Positions 51,597 through 60,015 of a DNA stretch of 64,000 nt are shown here, in pieces. Position 1 is the first letter of the stretch. Every line of letters starts with the position of its first letter. Location of the stretch: positions 62,001 to 126,000 of the forward strand of contig NZ_FNCC01000013.1 in NCBI RefSeq assembly GCF_900100955.1, in the 5' to 3' direction. Under the pieces are notes generated by a model. It did no database searches. It was not told the DNA's origin and saw only the letters and a list, made by a program, of their open reading frames with translations. The stretch comes from Lentzea fradiae. GTDB taxonomy: Bacteria; Actinomycetota; Actinomycetes; Mycobacteriales; Pseudonocardiaceae. The translations under genes and the position numbers were made by a program.

Positions 51597-53069
51597 TCAG
51601 CCGATGGCGCGGTCGCTCAGCAGGGCCCACTGGCTCCAGCCGGCCTTCTCCTTGTAGAAGCGGCGGATCAGCTTGCCGTCGTCGGTGCGGGCGAAGACCT
51701 CGATGGTCTTGGTCTGGGCGTGGTACATCGCGGACGGCGCCTCGGCGACCTTGGTGGTGCCGAGCTTCGCCCACGCGGTCCAGCCGCTGCCGGTCGCCCG
51801 CGCGTGCTCGACCACGCCGTTCTCGCCGAGCTGCACGACGTCGATGGAGCCGGTCGTCGAGTTGAAGACCGCGGACGGCGCACCGATGCCCGTGCCTCCG
51901 AGCGACTGCCACACACCCGCCGCGTACTGCTCGACGCTGCCGGACGCGGTGCGCACGAAGACCTGGCCGACGGCGACGCTCGGGTCGCTGAGGATCTTCT
52001 TGTCGCCCTGGTCCTGCCAGGCGGTGCCGTCCCACTTGACCAGCTTGTCGTCGGCCGAGCGGGCGTAGACGTCCTGACCCGCGACGGCGGGGCTGCCCTG
52101 GACCTTGCGGTCGCCGAGCGGCGCCCACGCGTCGGTGAAGCGCAGCAGCGTGCCGTCCTCACCGCGGGCGAGGACCTCGACCGCCTTGGTCTTGGCGTTC
52201 CAGCTGAGCACCGGGTCGCCCGCGACGACCGCGTCGCCGAGCGCGAGCCACTGGCCGTCGACGCGGCGGTAGACCTTGCCGTCCGTGCCGCGCGCGAACA
52301 CCTCGACGATCTTCGTCTCCGGGTTCATCAGCGCGACCGGGTCGCCGGCGAACAGCTCCGGCCCGAGCTGCTGCCAGCCGTTCCAGCGGCTCGTCTTGTG
52401 GAAGTTCGTGATGATCGTGCCGTCCGCGGCGCGCGCGAACACCTCGAGCTGCTGCTGACCGGTGTTCGAGATCTGCGGGCCCGCCTCGACGACCGTCTTG
52501 TCCGTCACGGGCGTCTCGCTGCCGGCGCTCGCGCCGCCGGACTCGACGAGGTTGTTGTAGCGCAGCGGCACGTACTTGCGGGCCGTGCTCGCGCTCCAGA
52601 CCCGCTGGACCGGCCTGCTGCCGTCGGGGCCGGCCTGCTCGCGCACGATCGGGCGCGTCTTGGCGGCGTCGGCCCAGCCGATGAACAGCGCGACGTGGTT
52701 CTCGCGGTCGTTGAGCGCGTCGCCGGGGCGCAGGTCCTCCCAGTCGATGCGGTGCGCGACCTGCTCGAGGATGTGGGTGGTGTAGGAGATCCGCAGGCCC
52801 CAGGCCATCGAGACGAAGCCGGAGCAGTCGGTGCGGTAGGCGCCGTACTTGTTGCCGAAGCAGTCGCTCTGGCTGTAGGGGACGCGGGCGCTGATCCACG
52901 TGCGCGAGCGCGCCAGGATCTCGCTGCGGGTGATCTTGGAGTTGGCCTCGTACGTCCCGCAGAGCACGCCGCCCTCCGCGGCGGCCGCCTCCGCGACGTC
53001 GGGCATGGCGAGCGTCGAACCGAACGTGATGGCCGCCGCCGCGACCGCCAGCATCCCCCACCTCTTCAT
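51597..53069 (-). CDS. secreted NlpC/P60-like protein with PLL-type propeller
   Basis: A 490-residue exported protein. A signal peptide (MKRWGMLAVAAAAITFGSTLAM, cleavage near AEA) precedes an NlpC/P60-like domain (about 35-170) with the catalytic Cys in AYRTDCSGFVSMAWG and His in NDRENHVALFIGW. Residues about 195-490 are repeated units of about 45 residues (EVFARGTDGKVYRR, EVLARGEDGTLLR, EVFARTDDGKLIRR) forming a lectin-like beta-propeller similar to PLL/fucose-binding types. It may cut peptidoglycan or cell-wall peptides while the propeller binds glycan; that is inference. ATG 53069 is preferred over GTG 53078. Confidence 0.88.
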   Translation of the reverse strand: MKRWGMLAVAAAAITFGSTLAMPDVAEAAAAEGGVLCGTYEANSKITRSEILARSRTWISARVPYSQSDCFGNKYGAYRTDCSGFVSMAWGLRISYTTHILEQVAHRIDWEDLRPGDALNDRENHVALFIGWADAAKTRPIVREQAGPDGSRPVQRVWSASTARKYVPLRYNNLVESGGASAGSETPVTDKTVVEAGPQISNTGQQQLEVFARAADGTIITNFHKTSRWNGWQQLGPELFAGDPVALMNPETKIVEVFARGTDGKVYRRVDGQWLALGDAVVAGDPVLSWNAKTKAVEVLARGEDGTLLRFTDAWAPLGDRKVQGSPAVAGQDVYARSADDKLVKWDGTAWQDQGDKKILSDPSVAVGQVFVRTASGSVEQYAAGVWQSLGGTGIGAPSAVFNSTTGSIDVVQLGENGVVEHARATGSGWTAWAKLGTTKVAEAPSAMYHAQTKTIEVFARTDDGKLIRRFYKEKAGWSQWALLSDRAIG

Positions 53070-53198
53070 GGCGGTCACCGTAGCAAGGCGATGTGAAGTC
53101 CCGGTCCGGTCGAACGTCTTGTGTTCCGGGAGTCCGCGCCGGTCAACCGTGAACGACCGCCCGCGCGGGCACCGATCTCCGCCCTCGGGACGGGACCC

Positions 53199-53714
53199 TC
53201 AGCCACCCAGCAAGCTGTTCACCAGGTCGGCGTCGGTGATCTCCGCGGTCGCCCACGCCAGCGGGTAGCTCAGGTGGACCGTGTCGTCCTCCCGCGTCAG
53301 CCGCACGCCGGGCAGCACCTTCCGCACGAGCTCCAGCATGGCGCGGTTGTCCGGCAGCACCTCGCCGTGCAGCTCGGCGACGCCCATCCGCGCGGCGACG
53401 GCCGACAGCTCCTCCAGCAACCTGCGGCCGATGCCCCGGCGCTGCCAGAGGTCGACCACCGCGACCGCGATCTCGGCGCTCCCGCACTCGCCGGTCCTGA
53501 TCAGCCGCGCGATCGCCACCGGGGTGCCACCGATCCGGGCGCACAGGGCCGCGTGCCGCTCGCCGTCGACGTCGGTCAGCGCCCGGCGGGCGGACGCGGT
53601 CAGCCGCGGCGTCGGCGAGTGGAACCGCAGGTAGCGGCTCTGCGCGGAGAGGCCGGCGAAGACCGCGTCGACGGCCTCGCCTGCGGTGTCGCGGTTGAGC
53701 TCGGTGACGCGCAT
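53199..53714 (-). CDS. GNAT-family acetyltransferase
   Basis: A 171-residue GNAT enzyme. LRFHSPTPRLTASARRALTDVDGERHAAL precedes the core. Motif A is AVAVVDLWQRRGIGRRLLEELS (about 88-109), with QRRGIG as the acetyl-CoA loop, and GVAELHGEVLPDNRAMLELVRKV is the following helix-strand. It is of the type found beside protein-lysine acetylation systems, but the substrate is unknown. It is divergent from the HxlR gene and shares its operator region. Confidence 0.9.
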   Translation of the reverse strand: MRVTELNRDTAGEAVDAVFAGLSAQSRYLRFHSPTPRLTASARRALTDVDGERHAALCARIGGTPVAIARLIRTGECGSAEIAVAVVDLWQRRGIGRRLLEELSAVAARMGVAELHGEVLPDNRAMLELVRKVLPGVRLTREDDTVHLSYPLAWATAEITDADLVNSLLGG

Positions 53715-53730
53715 GTGGACGACCCCCTGA

Positions 53731-53769
53731 GTTCGGAATCCGAACTGTAGCTGAGTTCGAAAAACGAAC
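53731..53769. promoter_or_regulatory. two GTTCG-N5-CGAAC operators
   Basis: Two copies of the same dyad, GTTCGGAATCCGAAC (53731-53745) and GTTCGAAAAACGAAC (53755-53769), start 24 bp apart in the divergent GNAT-HxlR promoter region. The repeat length and the neighbour make HxlR the likely binder, able to control both genes. Confidence 0.8.
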
Positions 53770-53789
53770 GCAAGGGATATCCTGGGGTC

Positions 53790-54239
53790 ATGTCGTACGC
53801 GAGTTTCGCCAGCCTGCCGTGCACCCTGGGCCGCCCCGCGGCGCTGCTGGGCGAGCGCTGGACGCTGCTGCTGCTCCGCCAGATCTTCCTGGGAACCCGC
53901 CGGTTCGAGGACTTCCAGTCCTCGATGGAGATCTCGCGCAGCGTCCTGACAGACCGCCTCAACGTGCTGCTGCAGGAAGGCGTGCTGAAGCGCGTGCCCT
54001 ATCAGGCCGATGGCCGCACACGGCACGAATACCGGCTCACGGAGAAGGGCAGGGACCTTTACCCCGTGCTCATGGCGTTGCGCACGTGGGGTGAGAAGTG
54101 GATGGCGCCCGACGAAGAAGAGTCGTTCCACCTCCACCACCGCGACTGCGGCGGCGACGTGCGCGCGAAGGTCGAATGCACGGAGTGCGCCACCGAACTG
54201 ACCGCACGCGACGTGGTTGTGACACCGAGGACTCAGTAG
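53790..54239 (+). CDS. HxlR-family transcriptional regulator
   Basis: A 149-residue HxlR-type winged-helix regulator. The conserved N-terminal Cys is in SLPCTLGRPAALLGERWTLLL (Cys11), which in the family can sense electrophiles. DNA-binding follows at RRFEDFQSSMEISRSVLTDRLNVLLQ and the wing at KRVPYQADGRTRHEYRLTEKGRDL. The C-terminus carries a CxxC-like pair (VECTECATEL) and two more Cys/His, suggesting a metal site beyond the usual family length. It probably binds the two GTTCG-N5-CGAAC sites just upstream. Confidence 0.92.
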   Translation: MSYASFASLPCTLGRPAALLGERWTLLLLRQIFLGTRRFEDFQSSMEISRSVLTDRLNVLLQEGVLKRVPYQADGRTRHEYRLTEKGRDLYPVLMALRTWGEKWMAPDEEESFHLHHRDCGGDVRAKVECTECATELTARDVVVTPRTQ

Positions 54240-54838
54240 CTCAACGACTCCAGATGCCTGCGCAGCACGGACATCGCGAGGTCGGGCGTCATCCGGTCCG
54301 GGTGCAGCACTCCGTCGACGGTGAGGCCGTTCAGCAGCGACGCCAGCCGCTCCGCCTCCAGCCCCAGGTCGAGCGAGGCCGAGATCGTGCCGGCCTCGGC
54401 CATCAACGACACCGCGCGCAGACACAGCCACCGCAGCCCGTCGTAGAGCCGTTCGGCGTGCGGCAGCAGCGAGGGCCGGGTCCTGGCGGCCGTCGCGAAG
54501 GCCAGCCACAGCACCGCCTCGTCACGACGGCGTTCGTCGAGCGGCAGGACCTCGGAGAGCACGCGTTCCGCCGGGCGGCGCGGGTCCGAGCGGTCGTCGA
54601 GCGACCGCACGTGCGCCGCGACCCGGTCCTGGATCGAGTGGATCAACGCGTCGACGGCGAAGATGATCATGTCGTCGTGACTGTCGAAGTAGTGCCGGAC
54701 CGAACCGATCGCGAGCCCCGCCTCGACCGCGACGTTGCGCAGTGACGCCTGCTCGACACCGTCCCGCACGACCACCCGGAACACCGCCTCGGCGACGGCC
54801 TGGCGACGGGCGGCGGGATCGACGACTCGGGGAGACAC
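54233..54838 (-). CDS. TetR-family transcriptional regulator
   Basis: A 201-residue TetR regulator. The head reads RRQAVAEAVFRVVVRDGV, QASLRNVAVEAGLAIGSVRHYF and DSHDDMIIFAVDAL; the rest is the C-terminal helical core (BetI-like in shape). GTG 54838 is chosen because it precedes the first helix and leaves both operators upstream. It is divergent from the small membrane-protein gene and most likely represses both. The last seven bases overlap the HxlR gene end. Confidence 0.9.
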   Translation of the reverse strand: MSPRVVDPAARRQAVAEAVFRVVVRDGVEQASLRNVAVEAGLAIGSVRHYFDSHDDMIIFAVDALIHSIQDRVAAHVRSLDDRSDPRRPAERVLSEVLPLDERRRDEAVLWLAFATAARTRPSLLPHAERLYDGLRWLCLRAVSLMAEAGTISASLDLGLEAERLASLLNGLTVDGVLHPDRMTPDLAMSVLRRHLESLSY

Positions 54839-54848
54839 CGCCTTTTTG

Positions 54849-54890
54849 TAGCACGACTCTGCTAGTTTAAGTAGCAGGGTCATGCTACTT
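54849..54890. promoter_or_regulatory. two TAGCA-N6-TGCTA operators
   Basis: TAGCA-N6-TGCTA at 54849-54864 and the longer AAGTAGCA-N6-TGCTACTT at 54869-54890 are the same dyad, centred 23 bp apart, between the divergent TetR and DUF1453-like genes. Two TetR dimers could bind side by side. Confidence 0.8.
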
Positions 54891-54902
54891 AGGGGGAGCT
54901 TG

Positions 54903-55340
54903 ATGACGTACGCGCTGATAGCGGTGGGTGTCCTGTACGTGCTGGTGCGCAGGTTCCGGGGAGAACCGCTCAACGCCCGCGACCTGCTGGCGCCGCCGGC
55001 GTTCCTGTTGTTCTTCGGCATCCGCGCCGTCGAGGAGTTCCACGTCATCTACCTGCTTCCGCTCATCACCGGGTTCGCGTTCGGCGCGTTACGAGGGCTG
55101 ACGATCGGCTTCTTCAAGCGGGACGGCTACCTGTGGCAGCGCTACACGCCGTGGACGCTGGTCGTGTGGGTGACGTCGCTCGGCACGAGCATCGGCCTCG
55201 GCATGCTGATCGACGAACACGCGCCGACGCCGCTGTCGATCGGCGTGAGCATGCTCGGTGAACTGTGCGTGGTCGGCACCAAGGCGCTGCGCACCGGCGT
55301 CCCGTTCGCCCCGAGCGAGGTGCCGCGAATCCGGTCCTGA
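54903..55340 (+). CDS. DUF1453/CcdC-like membrane protein
   Basis: A 145-residue protein with four transmembrane helices (YALIAVGVLYVLVRRF, PPAFLLFFGIRAVEEFHVIY, WTLVVWVTSLGTSIGLGML and a last one after 120). VRRFRGEPLNARDLLAPPAFLL and GALRGLTIGFFKRDGYLWQRYTPWTL are typical of the CcdC/DUF1453 group of unknown role. AGGGGGA precedes ATG 54903; an in-frame ATG at 54882 lies inside the operator. Controlled by the divergent TetR protein. Confidence 0.78.
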   Translation: MTYALIAVGVLYVLVRRFRGEPLNARDLLAPPAFLLFFGIRAVEEFHVIYLLPLITGFAFGALRGLTIGFFKRDGYLWQRYTPWTLVVWVTSLGTSIGLGMLIDEHAPTPLSIGVSMLGELCVVGTKALRTGVPFAPSEVPRIRS

Positions 55341-55350
55341 GGGCACGCGC

Positions 55351-56418
55351 TCACTCGATGAACGGCAGTTCAGCCGTCCCAGGCGCTTCCAGCCGCACAC
55401 TCGTGTTCTCCGTCATCACCTGACGCGGAGCCATCGCCTCGTGTGCGGCCCATCCTCCTCCGAGGACGAGCGCGAGGAGTCCGGCAGCGATGAACGGCGT
55501 CGTCGGAAGATGCCGCTTCTCGTCCTCCTGCCTCGGCAACGGCACCTCGACCGCCGGCTCCTCCACCGGTTCCGGCTCCAGCCGCCGAGCCTCGGCCAGC
55601 GCACCCATCGCCGCCGCACCGTCGGGCGCCCGCAGCACGGGAACCCGGAGCCGCGCCGCGATCTCCTTGGCCACCAACGGAATTCGCGACGAGCCACCGA
55701 CGAGCAGAACGACGTCGGGCGGACCCGACCCGGCACTCGCGGCGACCCGTTCGAGCACGTCGACGGTCAGCTCCACCACCGGCCGGACAACCGCCTCGAA
55801 CTCCAGCCTGCTCAACCGGACCTCGCGCACCTCGCCGCTCTCCGCCCCGGCGCCGTTCTCCGCGACGTACGGGATCCGCACCTCCGGGTAGCTGCCGAGC
55901 AGCTCCTTCGCCTCGGCGCAGCTGCGCACCAGCTCCCGGCTGTGCGTCCCGATCTTCGCGATCACGTGCTCCGCCACCAGGTCGTCCAGGTAGGACCCGC
56001 CGACCTCGACCCGTTCCGGCAGACCGGCCAGCAGGAACACGCCCTGCTTGCGCAGCACCGCGATGTCACACCCGGTGGCGCCGAAGTCGAACACCGCGAC
56101 CGTGCCGTGCTCGGGCACTCGCGCGTCCTCTTCGAACGCGATGGCGGCGGCGTGCGGCGCCGGCACGAACAGGACGTCCGCCCGCCCCTCGTCGACGAGG
56201 TCCTGGCGAAGCTGCTCGAGGTGCTCGTGCGGCCAGGTCACCGGATGCGTCAACGCGACCCGGCTGGGCGGCTCCCCGCGCCGCCGCGCGAGCTCGCCGA
56301 GGGCGACGGCGATCTCCCTCGCCGGGGCACCGCAACGGCGCCTCGTCGTCGTGACACCGCGGTCGGTGGCCACCGTGGTGCCTGCGGATCCGAGATCGAG
56401 CCCAACCTGGTACGGCAT
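55351..56418 (-). CDS. Hsp70-like ATPase-domain protein with C-terminal TM helix
   Basis: A 355-residue actin-fold protein. The phosphate-1 loop is GLDLGSAGTTVA, the phosphate-2 loop VAVFDFGATGCDIAVL, and the adenosine loop LLVGGSSRIPLV, all of the Hsp70/DnaK type. The substrate-binding domain is absent; after residue about 290 there is a Glu/Pro linker and one TM helix (FIAAGLLALVLGGGWAAHEAM) with a short extracytoplasmic tail. Such membrane-tethered half-Hsp70s occur in actinobacteria without known clients. It is a stand-alone gene. Confidence 0.88.
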   Translation of the reverse strand: MPYQVGLDLGSAGTTVATDRGVTTTRRRCGAPAREIAVALGELARRRGEPPSRVALTHPVTWPHEHLEQLRQDLVDEGRADVLFVPAPHAAAIAFEEDARVPEHGTVAVFDFGATGCDIAVLRKQGVFLLAGLPERVEVGGSYLDDLVAEHVIAKIGTHSRELVRSCAEAKELLGSYPEVRIPYVAENGAGAESGEVREVRLSRLEFEAVVRPVVELTVDVLERVAASAGSGPPDVVLLVGGSSRIPLVAKEIAARLRVPVLRAPDGAAAMGALAEARRLEPEPVEEPAVEVPLPRQEDEKRHLPTTPFIAAGLLALVLGGGWAAHEAMAPRQVMTENTSVRLEAPGTAELPFIE

Positions 56419-56776
56419 AGCAGGTCTCCCTCATGCGCGGACACCCACCACACGTACGCCCCGGCCGACGCGGTTCACCCGCGCACGGGACGCGGTAAGC
56501 CGACACGGCAGGCACCCGGCTGACCGACCGTCAAGGCAGCCCGGAGCGGGCAGAGCAGCTGCCCCCGGCTCACCACGCCAAGACCATCTCGCCTGGGCGC
56601 AGTCGCAACCCTCGGGTCATGCCGCACCGCCAGCCTGGCGGTGCCCGCCCGGCTGCTTTTCCACAAGCGCCGCCTGCCGTGGCACGACCTTCCCGCACTG
56701 CCTGCCGGCACGGCCTCTTCCCCACGCTGCCCGCCAGGGCGCCGCATCTCCGGCCGCGCCCCTCAGGCGGTGCGGG
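56419..56776. other. 358-bp interval without a supported gene
   Basis: Lies between the Hsp70-like gene start and the polA end. Open frames are short and have no family similarity or Shine-Dalgarno. A near-perfect inverted repeat, GCACCGCCAG-C-CTGGCGGTGC at 56624-56644, could serve as polA terminator. The promoter of the Hsp70-like gene should lie near its left end. Confidence 0.6.
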
Positions 56777-59449
56777 TCAGTGCGCCGCGTCGTCCCACGA
56801 GCGGCCGACGCCGACCGAGACCTCCAGCGGCACCCGCAGCTCGTAGGCGTGGCCCATCTGGTCGCGCACGAGCGCCTCGACGGCCTCGCGCTCCCCCTCG
56901 GCGACCTCCAGCACCAGTTCGTCGTGCACCTGCAGCAGCATCCGCGACCGCAGGCCGGACGACTCCAGCGCGCGGAACACGCCCAGCATGGCCACCTTGA
57001 TGATGTCGGCCGCGCTGCCCTGGATCGGCGCGTTGAGCGCCATGCGCTCGGCCATCTCGCGGCGCTGGCGGTTGTCGGAGGTGAGGTCCGGCAGGTAGCG
57101 GCGGCGACCGAGGACGGTCTCGGTGTAGCCGTCCTTGCGGGCCTTCTCGACGATCTCGTTGAGGTAGTCGCGCACGCCGCCGAAGCGGGAGAAGTACGCC
57201 TCCATCTGCTCGCGGGCCTCTTCGGTCGGGATGCGCAGCTGCTGCGACAGGCCGAACACCGACAGGCCGTAGGCGAGGCCGTACGACATCGCCTTGATGC
57301 GGCGGCGCATCTCGCCCGTCACCTCGGAGGTGGGGATCGAGAACGCCTGCGAGGCCACGTAGGTGTGCAGGTCCTCGCCGCTGTTGAACGCCGCGATCAG
57401 GCCCTCGTCGCCGGACAGCGTGGCCATGATCCGCATCTCGATCTGGCTGTAGTCCGCGGTCATCAGCTCCGCGTAGCCGTCGCCGACGACGAACGCCTGC
57501 CGGATGCGGCGGCCCTCGTCCGTGCGGATCGGGATGTTCTGCAGGTTCGGGTCCGTCGAGGACAGCCGGCCGGTGGCGGCGATGGTCTGGTGGAACGTCG
57601 TGTGGATGCGGCCGTCGTCGGCCACCGACTTCAGCAGGCCGTCCACAGTGGACTTCAGCCGCGTGACGTCGCGGTGCGAGAGCAGGTGCTGCAGGAACGG
57701 GTGCTCGGTCTGCTCGAACAGGTTCTGCAGCGCGTCCGCGTCCGTGGTGTAGCCGGTCTTGGTCTTCTTCGTCTTCGGCATCTTCAGCTCGTCGAAGAGG
57801 ACCGCCTGCAGCTGCTTCGGGCTGCCGAGGTTGATCTCCTTGCCGATGACGGAGTACGCGTCCTGCGCCGCCTGCTTCACGCCCGCCGCGAAGTGCGCCT
57901 CCAGCTCCGAGAGGTGCTCGACGTCGATCGCGATGCCGACGGCCTCGACGTCGTCGAGGACGTTCATCAGCGGCAGCTCGAGGTTCACGAGCAGGTCGGC
58001 GCCGCCGATGGTGACGAGCTCGGCGTCCAGGCGGTCGGCGAGCTCGGCCACGGCACGGGCGCGCAGGATCGCGCTCGTGGCGACCTTCTGCGCCTCCTCC
58101 GACTCGTCGGAGAGCAGCGACAGCTGGCCGTCGCCGGACTCCTCCGCGCGCAGCTCGCGCTTGAGGTAGCGCAGCGCCAGGTCGTCGAGCGCGAACGACC
58201 GCTGGCCGGGCCGCACCAGGTAGGCGGCGAGCGCCGTGTCGGAGGTGAGGCCGCGCAGCTTCCACCCGCGCGCCCGCACGCGGCGCAGCGGCAGCTTCAG
58301 GTCGTGGCCCGCCTTGGCGACGCTCTCGTCGGCCAGCCACGCGGCGAGCGCCTGCTCGTCGGCCTCGTTCAGCTCGGTGACGGAGACGTAGCCGCCCTCG
58401 CCGTCGGCCGTGCAGAGCGCGACGCCCTCCAGGTCGGTGGTGATGCGCAGCGCCACGCCGACGCGGGCCCCGCGGGCGTGCTCGTCGAGCCACTTCGCGA
58501 GCGTGCCGGCCGGGATCGCGCCGCCGGAGACCTCGAAGCCCTCCTCGGCCTCGGGCTCCGCCGTCGTGAGCGTCTGGAAGAGACGGTCGCGCAGGACGCG
58601 GAACTCCAGCTCGTCGAACAGCGCGTGCACGGCGTCGCGGTCCCACTGCTGGGACTCCAGCTCGCTGATCGTGTACGGCAGCTCGACGTCCTTGACCAGC
58701 TCGGTGAGCTGGCGGTTCATGATGATGTTCGCCAGGTTGCCGCGCAGCGCCTCGCCGACCTTGCCCGGCACCTCGTCGACGCGGTCGACCAGCTCGTTGA
58801 GCCCGCCGAACTGGTTGAGCAGCTTGATGATCGTCTTCGGGCCCACGCCCGGCGTGTTCGGCAGGTTGTCCGACGAGTCGCCGCGCACCGCCGCGTAGTC
58901 GGCGTACTGGTCGGGCCGCACACCGTGCTTCTCCTCGACGTACGCCGGGGTGAACCGCCCCATCTCCGAGACGCCCTTGACCGGGTACAGCACCGTGACC
59001 TGGTCGTTGACCAGCTGGAACGCGTCGCGGTCGCCGGTGACGATCTCCACCTCGAAGCCCTGCGCCACGGCCTGCGTGGTCAGCGTCGCGATGACGTCGT
59101 CCGCCTCGTAGTTCTCCTTCTCCATCGTGGGGATGCGGAGGGTGGCGAGCACGTCCTTGATCAGGGAGACCTGGCTGCGGAACTCGTCCGGCGTCTTCGA
59201 GCGGCCCGCCTTGTACTCGGCGTACTGCTCGGACCGGAACGTCTTGCGGGACACGTCGAACGCCACCGCGACGTGCGTGGGCTTCTCGTCGCGCAGGATG
59301 TTGATCAACATGGACGTGAAGCCGTACACGGCGTTCGTGACCTGGCCCGTCTTCGTCACGAAGTTCTCGGCGGGCAGGGCGTAGAACGCGCGGTAGGCCA
59401 TCGAGTGACCGTCGATGAGCAGGAGCCGCTTCACGTCTGAGGGAGTCAC
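56777..59449 (-). CDS. polA: DNA polymerase I
   Basis: An 890-residue family A polymerase for Okazaki maturation and repair. Residues 1-295 are the 5'-3' exonuclease (LLIDGHSMAYRAFYAL, NYEADDVIATL, TGDRDAFQLV, GDSSDNLPNTPGVGPKTI). Residues about 310-500 occupy the 3'-5' exonuclease place but lack the DxE motif, as usual in actinobacteria. Residues 500-890 are the polymerase: motif A TADYSQIEMRI, motif B RRIKAMSYGLAYG, motif C QVHDELV. GTG 59449 is chosen because it directly begins the TPSDVKRLLL conserved start. Confidence 0.97.
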   Translation of the reverse strand: MTPSDVKRLLLIDGHSMAYRAFYALPAENFVTKTGQVTNAVYGFTSMLINILRDEKPTHVAVAFDVSRKTFRSEQYAEYKAGRSKTPDEFRSQVSLIKDVLATLRIPTMEKENYEADDVIATLTTQAVAQGFEVEIVTGDRDAFQLVNDQVTVLYPVKGVSEMGRFTPAYVEEKHGVRPDQYADYAAVRGDSSDNLPNTPGVGPKTIIKLLNQFGGLNELVDRVDEVPGKVGEALRGNLANIIMNRQLTELVKDVELPYTISELESQQWDRDAVHALFDELEFRVLRDRLFQTLTTAEPEAEEGFEVSGGAIPAGTLAKWLDEHARGARVGVALRITTDLEGVALCTADGEGGYVSVTELNEADEQALAAWLADESVAKAGHDLKLPLRRVRARGWKLRGLTSDTALAAYLVRPGQRSFALDDLALRYLKRELRAEESGDGQLSLLSDESEEAQKVATSAILRARAVAELADRLDAELVTIGGADLLVNLELPLMNVLDDVEAVGIAIDVEHLSELEAHFAAGVKQAAQDAYSVIGKEINLGSPKQLQAVLFDELKMPKTKKTKTGYTTDADALQNLFEQTEHPFLQHLLSHRDVTRLKSTVDGLLKSVADDGRIHTTFHQTIAATGRLSSTDPNLQNIPIRTDEGRRIRQAFVVGDGYAELMTADYSQIEMRIMATLSGDEGLIAAFNSGEDLHTYVASQAFSIPTSEVTGEMRRRIKAMSYGLAYGLSVFGLSQQLRIPTEEAREQMEAYFSRFGGVRDYLNEIVEKARKDGYTETVLGRRRYLPDLTSDNRQRREMAERMALNAPIQGSAADIIKVAMLGVFRALESSGLRSRMLLQVHDELVLEVAEGEREAVEALVRDQMGHAYELRVPLEVSVGVGRSWDDAAH

Positions 59450-59504
59450 GAGCCCGAGTCTAGGGTGGGGGTCTGACAGTTTTGCTTGAGCCCTTGGAGC
59501 CCGC

Positions 59505-59915
59505 GTGACCCCCGACCTGCCCACCGAGTACGCCGACGAGCAGCTGCACGCCCGCATGGGCATCGAAATCACCCGATGGGATGTGCAGGAGATGGTCGGC
59601 ACCATGCCGGTCAAGGGCAACCGCCAGCCGTTCGGGTTGCTGCACGGCGGCGCGAACGCGGTGCTCGCCGAGCAGCTGGGCTCGCTCGGCTCCGCGATGC
59701 ACGCCGCGAAGTTCGGCTCCATCGCGGTCGGGCTCGAGCTGAGCTGCACCCACCACCGAGCCGCCCGCGAGGGCCTCGTCACCGGCGTCGCGCGGCCGAT
59801 CCACCTCGGCCGCAGCACGGCGACGTACGAGATCGTGGTGACCGACGAGGACGGCAGGCGCACCTGCACCGCCCGCCTCACCTGCATCATCCGTCCCCAG
59901 GCTCCCGGGGCCTGA
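59505..59915 (+). CDS. PaaI-like hotdog-fold thioesterase
   Basis: A 136-residue hotdog thioesterase: GTMPVKGNRQPFGLLHGGANAVLAEQLGS contains the family's GxxHGG segment with an acidic residue five places after (AEQLGS, Glu as the catalytic acid), and LELSCTHHRAAREGLVTGVARPIHLG completes the fold. It hydrolyses acyl-CoA, probably aromatic or medium-chain. GTG 59505. Divergent from polA with only 55 bp between, so their promoters overlap. Confidence 0.93.
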   Translation: MTPDLPTEYADEQLHARMGIEITRWDVQEMVGTMPVKGNRQPFGLLHGGANAVLAEQLGSLGSAMHAAKFGSIAVGLELSCTHHRAAREGLVTGVARPIHLGRSTATYEIVVTDEDGRRTCTARLTCIIRPQAPGA

Positions 59916-59919
59916 CGGT

Positions 59920-59979
59920 TGCGGTGAACCCCACCGCGGTCTTGCGGTAAACCCCACCCCTGCTGTGCGGTGAACCCCG
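59920..59979 (+). repeat. three direct repeats at exact 23-bp spacing
   Basis: TGCGGTGAACCCCA (59920), TGCGGTAAACCCCA (59943) and TGCGGTGAACCCCG (59966) share TGCGGTRAACCCCR with start-to-start distance of 23 bp. They sit between the thioesterase and the small exported protein gene. Confidence 0.8.
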
Positions 59980-60015
59980 CTGTGCGACCGGGGTCAGCCG
60001 GGCAGGCTCGACCGC

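Noticed and set aside
56048-59440. A 1130-residue open frame on the plus strand opposite polA
   Set aside because: It is a frame shadow: polA on the other strand is unmistakable, and the antisense product is repetitive Arg/Val/Leu with no domain.
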